Shown here piece by piece: positions 6,463-8,537 of a DNA stretch of 8,537 bases. This stretch comes from an uncultured Fretibacterium sp. (GTDB lineage Bacteria; Synergistota; Synergistia; Synergistales; Aminobacteriaceae). The notes beneath the pieces were generated by a model. The model searched no databases and had not been told where the DNA came from. It worked only from the letters and a program-made list of their open reading frames with translations. The stretch is from contig NZ_CALHIQ010000127.1 in the NCBI RefSeq assembly GCF_938030725.1, positions 1-8,537 on the forward strand, read 5' to 3'. Position 1 is the first letter of the stretch. Each line of letters begins with the position of its first letter. The translations under genes and the position numbers were made by a program.

Positions 6463-8088
6463 TCACCAGGCCGCGACGCAGCCGTCCGTGCGCGGCTCCG
6501 TGGCCCCGACCAGCGAGCCGTCCTCCGTCCGCCAGATGATCTGTCCCCGCCCGAAGCCGTTCGAGGACACCTCAGGCACGACCTCGTGCCCCATGGCCTC
6601 CAGGACCTGAGCCTCCGACGCGGGAAAGCCCGGCTCCACGGCGACCTTCATCCCGCCGGTCCACTGCCAGCGTGGCGCGTCCAGCGCCTCCTGCGGGTTC
6701 ATGCCGAAGTCAACGACGTTCATCACCACCTGGACGTGCCCCTGTGGCTGCATGAAGCCGCCCATCACGCCGAAGGGCCCGACGGGCCTCCCCTCCCGCG
6801 TCAGAAAGGCCGGAATGATGGTGTTGTAGGGCCGCTTGCGCCCGGCGATGACGTTGGGGTGATCCGGGTCCAGGGAGAAGCAGTGTCCGCGGTTGTTGAG
6901 CCCGATGCCCGTCCCGGGGATGACCACGCCCGACCCGAAGCCCATGTAGTTGCTCTGGATGAAGGAGACCATACAGCCCTCGCCGTCGGCTGCCGCGAAG
7001 TACACCGTGCCGCCCGGCATGGGGTCCCCCGCGCTGCGCTCCTCGGCGCAGTCCCCGATCAGCCTGCTGCGGTCCGCGCCGTAAGCGTCCGCCAGAAGCT
7101 CCTTCACGGGGACGGGGCTGAAGCGCTGGTCCGCCACGTAGCGGTGGGCGTCGGCAAACCCCAGCTTGATGGCCTCGATCTGGCGGTGGAAGGTTTCGGC
7201 GCCGTCCCGCTCCCGGAAGTCGAAGTTCTTCAGGATGCTGAGGGCCATGAGGGCGCAGATGCCCTGCCCGTTGGGCGGGATCTCCCACACGTCGTAGCCC
7301 TGGTAGCTCACGGACACGGGGTCCACCCACTCCGGCTCGAAGGCGGCGAGGTCCTCCAGGGTGTAGAAGCCGTCCGTCGCCTGCGCGAAGGCCGCCATCC
7401 TCACCGCGAGCGCGCCCCGGTAGAAATCCTCCCCCCCGCTTTCGGCGATGTCCTCCAGGGTCTTCGCGTGGTCCTCCAGGCGCACCACCTCCCCCGCACG
7501 GGGCGCCCGCCCCAGGGGGCAGAAGGTGGGGAGCCAGGCGGAGAACTCCGGCGAGCGGAGGACCTTGAACCGTTCAAAGGCCCTGGCCCAGTTGAAGGCC
7601 ACGTTGGCAGAAACGGCGTACCCGCCCCGGGCGTACTCGATGGCGGGGGCAAGTATCTTCGCCAGGGGTAGACGCCCTATCCTGCGTGAGAGCTCGCACC
7701 AGACCGCTACCGCTCCGGGCACCGTAGCCGCCCCCCAGCCGTTCACGGGGTTTCTCTTCCAGCCCCGTTCCCGCCAGGCGTCCAGCGACCAGGCCAGGGG
7801 GGCGAAGCCGCTGCCGTTGATGCCGTGGAGCCGACCGTCCTTCCAGACGAGGGCGAAGGCATCGCTGCCAAGGCCGTTGCTGGTGGGCTCCACCACCGTC
7901 AGGGACGCCGCCGTGGCGATGGCAGCGTCCACGGCATTCCCCCCCTCCTTCAGGACGGCCAGCCCCGCCTGGGCCGCAAGGGGCTGAGAGGCGGCGACCA
8001 TCCCGCGGGAGCCGTAGACCACGTTGCGGCGCGACGCATAGCGATAGCGCTGCGGGTCAAAGCGCAGGACGTCGAACGTACAGGACAA
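6463..8088 (-). CDS. Gamma-glutamyltransferase-family protein (cytoplasmic, YwrD-like)
   Basis: 541 residues from the chosen start. Ntn-hydrolase family whose members cleave themselves before a Thr that becomes the nucleophile and act on gamma-glutamyl compounds such as glutathione. Seen: GMVAASQPLAAQAGL (29-43), LKEGGNAVDAAIATAASL (46-63), EPTSNGLGSDAF (67-78), PPNGQG (271-276), the predicted cleavage site PGG/Thr361 in MPGGTVYFAAADGEG, QSNYMGFGSGVVIPGTG (378-394), and VMGGFMQPQGHVQ (441-453) with the Gly443-Gly444 pair expected in the oxyanion hole. No signal peptide, so it should act in the cytoplasm, unlike periplasmic Ggt. Thr361 is followed by Val where classical GGTs have Thr or His, and the classical Arg-rich glutamate-binding motif is not seen, so the substrate may not be glutathione. 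Start: AAGGAG overlaps an in-frame GTG at 8097, whereas TTG at 8088 lies 8 nt after it; TTG is preferred. Transcribed from its own promoter at 8114-8141. Confidence 0.92.
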   Translation of the reverse strand: MSCTFDVLRFDPQRYRYASRRNVVYGSRGMVAASQPLAAQAGLAVLKEGGNAVDAAIATAASLTVVEPTSNGLGSDAFALVWKDGRLHGINGSGFAPLAWSLDAWRERGWKRNPVNGWGAATVPGAVAVWCELSRRIGRLPLAKILAPAIEYARGGYAVSANVAFNWARAFERFKVLRSPEFSAWLPTFCPLGRAPRAGEVVRLEDHAKTLEDIAESGGEDFYRGALAVRMAAFAQATDGFYTLEDLAAFEPEWVDPVSVSYQGYDVWEIPPNGQGICALMALSILKNFDFRERDGAETFHRQIEAIKLGFADAHRYVADQRFSPVPVKELLADAYGADRSRLIGDCAEERSAGDPMPGGTVYFAAADGEGCMVSFIQSNYMGFGSGVVIPGTGIGLNNRGHCFSLDPDHPNVIAGRKRPYNTIIPAFLTREGRPVGPFGVMGGFMQPQGHVQVVMNVVDFGMNPQEALDAPRWQWTGGMKVAVEPGFPASEAQVLEAMGHEVVPEVSSNGFGRGQIIWRTEDGSLVGATEPRTDGCVAAW

Positions 8089-8113
8089 GGCGATCACTCC
8101 TTGTTAAGGGATT

Positions 8114-8141
8114 ATTATAGAGACAGGGGAAGCGGGGTCTA
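8114..8141 (-). promoter_or_regulatory. Sigma70-type promoter of the GGT-like gene
   Basis: On the minus strand a perfect TATAAT (8119-8114) follows a -35-like TAGACC (8141-8136, four of six matches to TTGACA) with a 16-bp spacer. The start of transcription would be near 8107, giving a leader of about 19 nt with AAGGAG in it. The -35 element overlaps the stop codon of the upstream chromate-transporter gene. The short leader supports the TTG start at 8088 over the GTG at 8097. Confidence 0.6.
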
Positions 8142-8537
8142 CGGGGCTACCAAAAGCCCCCTCAGGAGCAGCCCCATCAGGGCGGCGAAGAGGATCAGGA
8201 GCTGGGGGTAGGCCTTGAAGGGCCTGAGCCTGGAGAGCGCGAGGCAGAGGAACGCCAGGGCGATCAGGGCCAGCTTGGGCAGCATGGCGCGGAGGGAGGA
8301 TGGCGCGGGCAGCAGGGGACGGGCCAGCGTGCAGAAGGCGACGAACAGGAGCCCGGCCACCGCGGGGCGCAAGCCCTTTTCAAAGGCAGTGATCCGTCCC
8401 TGCGCCCTCTGGGAGGCGCGGGAGATCAGCCACAGCAGGAGGACGATGACCAGGAGCGGCGCCCCCACCACCGCCGCGCTGGCCCCCAGGGAACCCCAGA
8501 ACCCCGCCATGCGGTAGCCGACGAACGTCGCGGAGTT
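8139..8537 (-). CDS. Chromate transporter family (CHR) protein, N-terminus cut by window edge
   Basis: The last 132 residues of a membrane protein, open to the right edge. It begins NSATFVGYRMAGFWGSLGAS, which matches the conserved (N/T)-ATFVGYR(V/M)AGF-x-G block in CHR transporters, followed by a membrane segment (VVGAPLLVIVLLLWLI), then AFEKGLRPAVAGLLFVAF, matching the family's GLRPAV motif, and two further hydrophobic segments to the end. CHR proteins move chromate or a related anion across the inner membrane; in many anaerobes they occur as pairs of half-size genes (~180-200 residues), and the visible part fits the C-terminal two thirds of one half. An internal ATG at 8510 is not the start, because the conserved block continues upstream. 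The natural substrate in this organism is unknown. It lies 50 bp upstream of the GGT-like gene on the same strand. Confidence 0.85.
   Translation of the reverse strand, partial: NSATFVGYRMAGFWGSLGASAAVVGAPLLVIVLLLWLISRASQRAQGRITAFEKGLRPAVAGLLFVAFCTLARPLLPAPSSLRAMLPKLALIALAFLCLALSRLRPFKAYPQLLILFAALMGLLLRGLLVAP

Noticed and set aside
8143..8160. Hairpin GGGGCT/AGCCCC at the end of the chromate-transporter gene as a terminator
   Set aside because: The 6-bp stem lies inside the coding region and no U-tract follows on the minus strand, so it does not meet the standard for an intrinsic terminator.
1..8537. CRISPR array, tRNA, rRNA, insertion sequence or phage genes
   Set aside because: No regularly spaced repeats, no tRNA-like cloverleaf or rRNA segment, no transposase or integrase motifs were seen in either strand.

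Overview
The window is GC-rich (roughly two thirds G+C by eye) with a strong G/C preference at third codon positions. The best clue to the organism is the C-terminus of the protein at 3410-5014: a Gly-Gly-Gly-Cys-Asn-Ala motif, a short hydrophobic stretch and an Arg-Arg-Arg tail. This is the pattern of the Synergistes-type C-terminal sorting signal (Synerg-CTERM). With a homodimeric-type pyruvate:ferredoxin oxidoreductase, an NhaC-family exchanger and a gamma-glutamyltransferase-like enzyme, it points to an anaerobic, amino-acid-fermenting member of the Synergistota. That assignment is inference; no marker gene is present.

Layout. (1) 1-2989, minus: most of nifJ, the pyruvate:ferredoxin oxidoreductase, cut by the left edge and lacking its C-terminal end. 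(2) 2990-3409: a 420-bp divergent intergenic region. It holds a 13-bp perfect inverted repeat resembling an FCD-type GntR operator, a hairpin in the nifJ leader, a 10-bp direct repeat spaced 50 bp, and several hairpins just ahead of the next gene. (3) 3410-5014, plus: a secreted surface protein with signal peptide, beta-helix domain, two Ig-like domains and Synerg-CTERM tail. (4) 5036-5091: a long hairpin terminator. (5) 5121-6431, plus: an NhaC-family membrane exchanger. (6) 6463-8088, minus and convergent with the exchanger: a cytoplasmic gamma-glutamyltransferase-family protein with its own promoter and probably a TTG start. (7) 8139-8537, minus: the C-terminal part of a chromate-transporter-family protein, cut by the right edge.

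How they fit together. No multi-gene pathway is visible. PFOR is central to fermentation (pyruvate to acetyl-CoA, CO2 and reduced ferredoxin). The exchanger and the GGT-like enzyme could serve amino-acid or peptide metabolism, but they converge and are not co-transcribed. No wholly new system was found. The most unusual items are a Cys/His-rich insert inside PFOR, the operator-like palindrome upstream of it, and a strong terminator placed so close to the exchanger gene that it leaves no visible room for a promoter.
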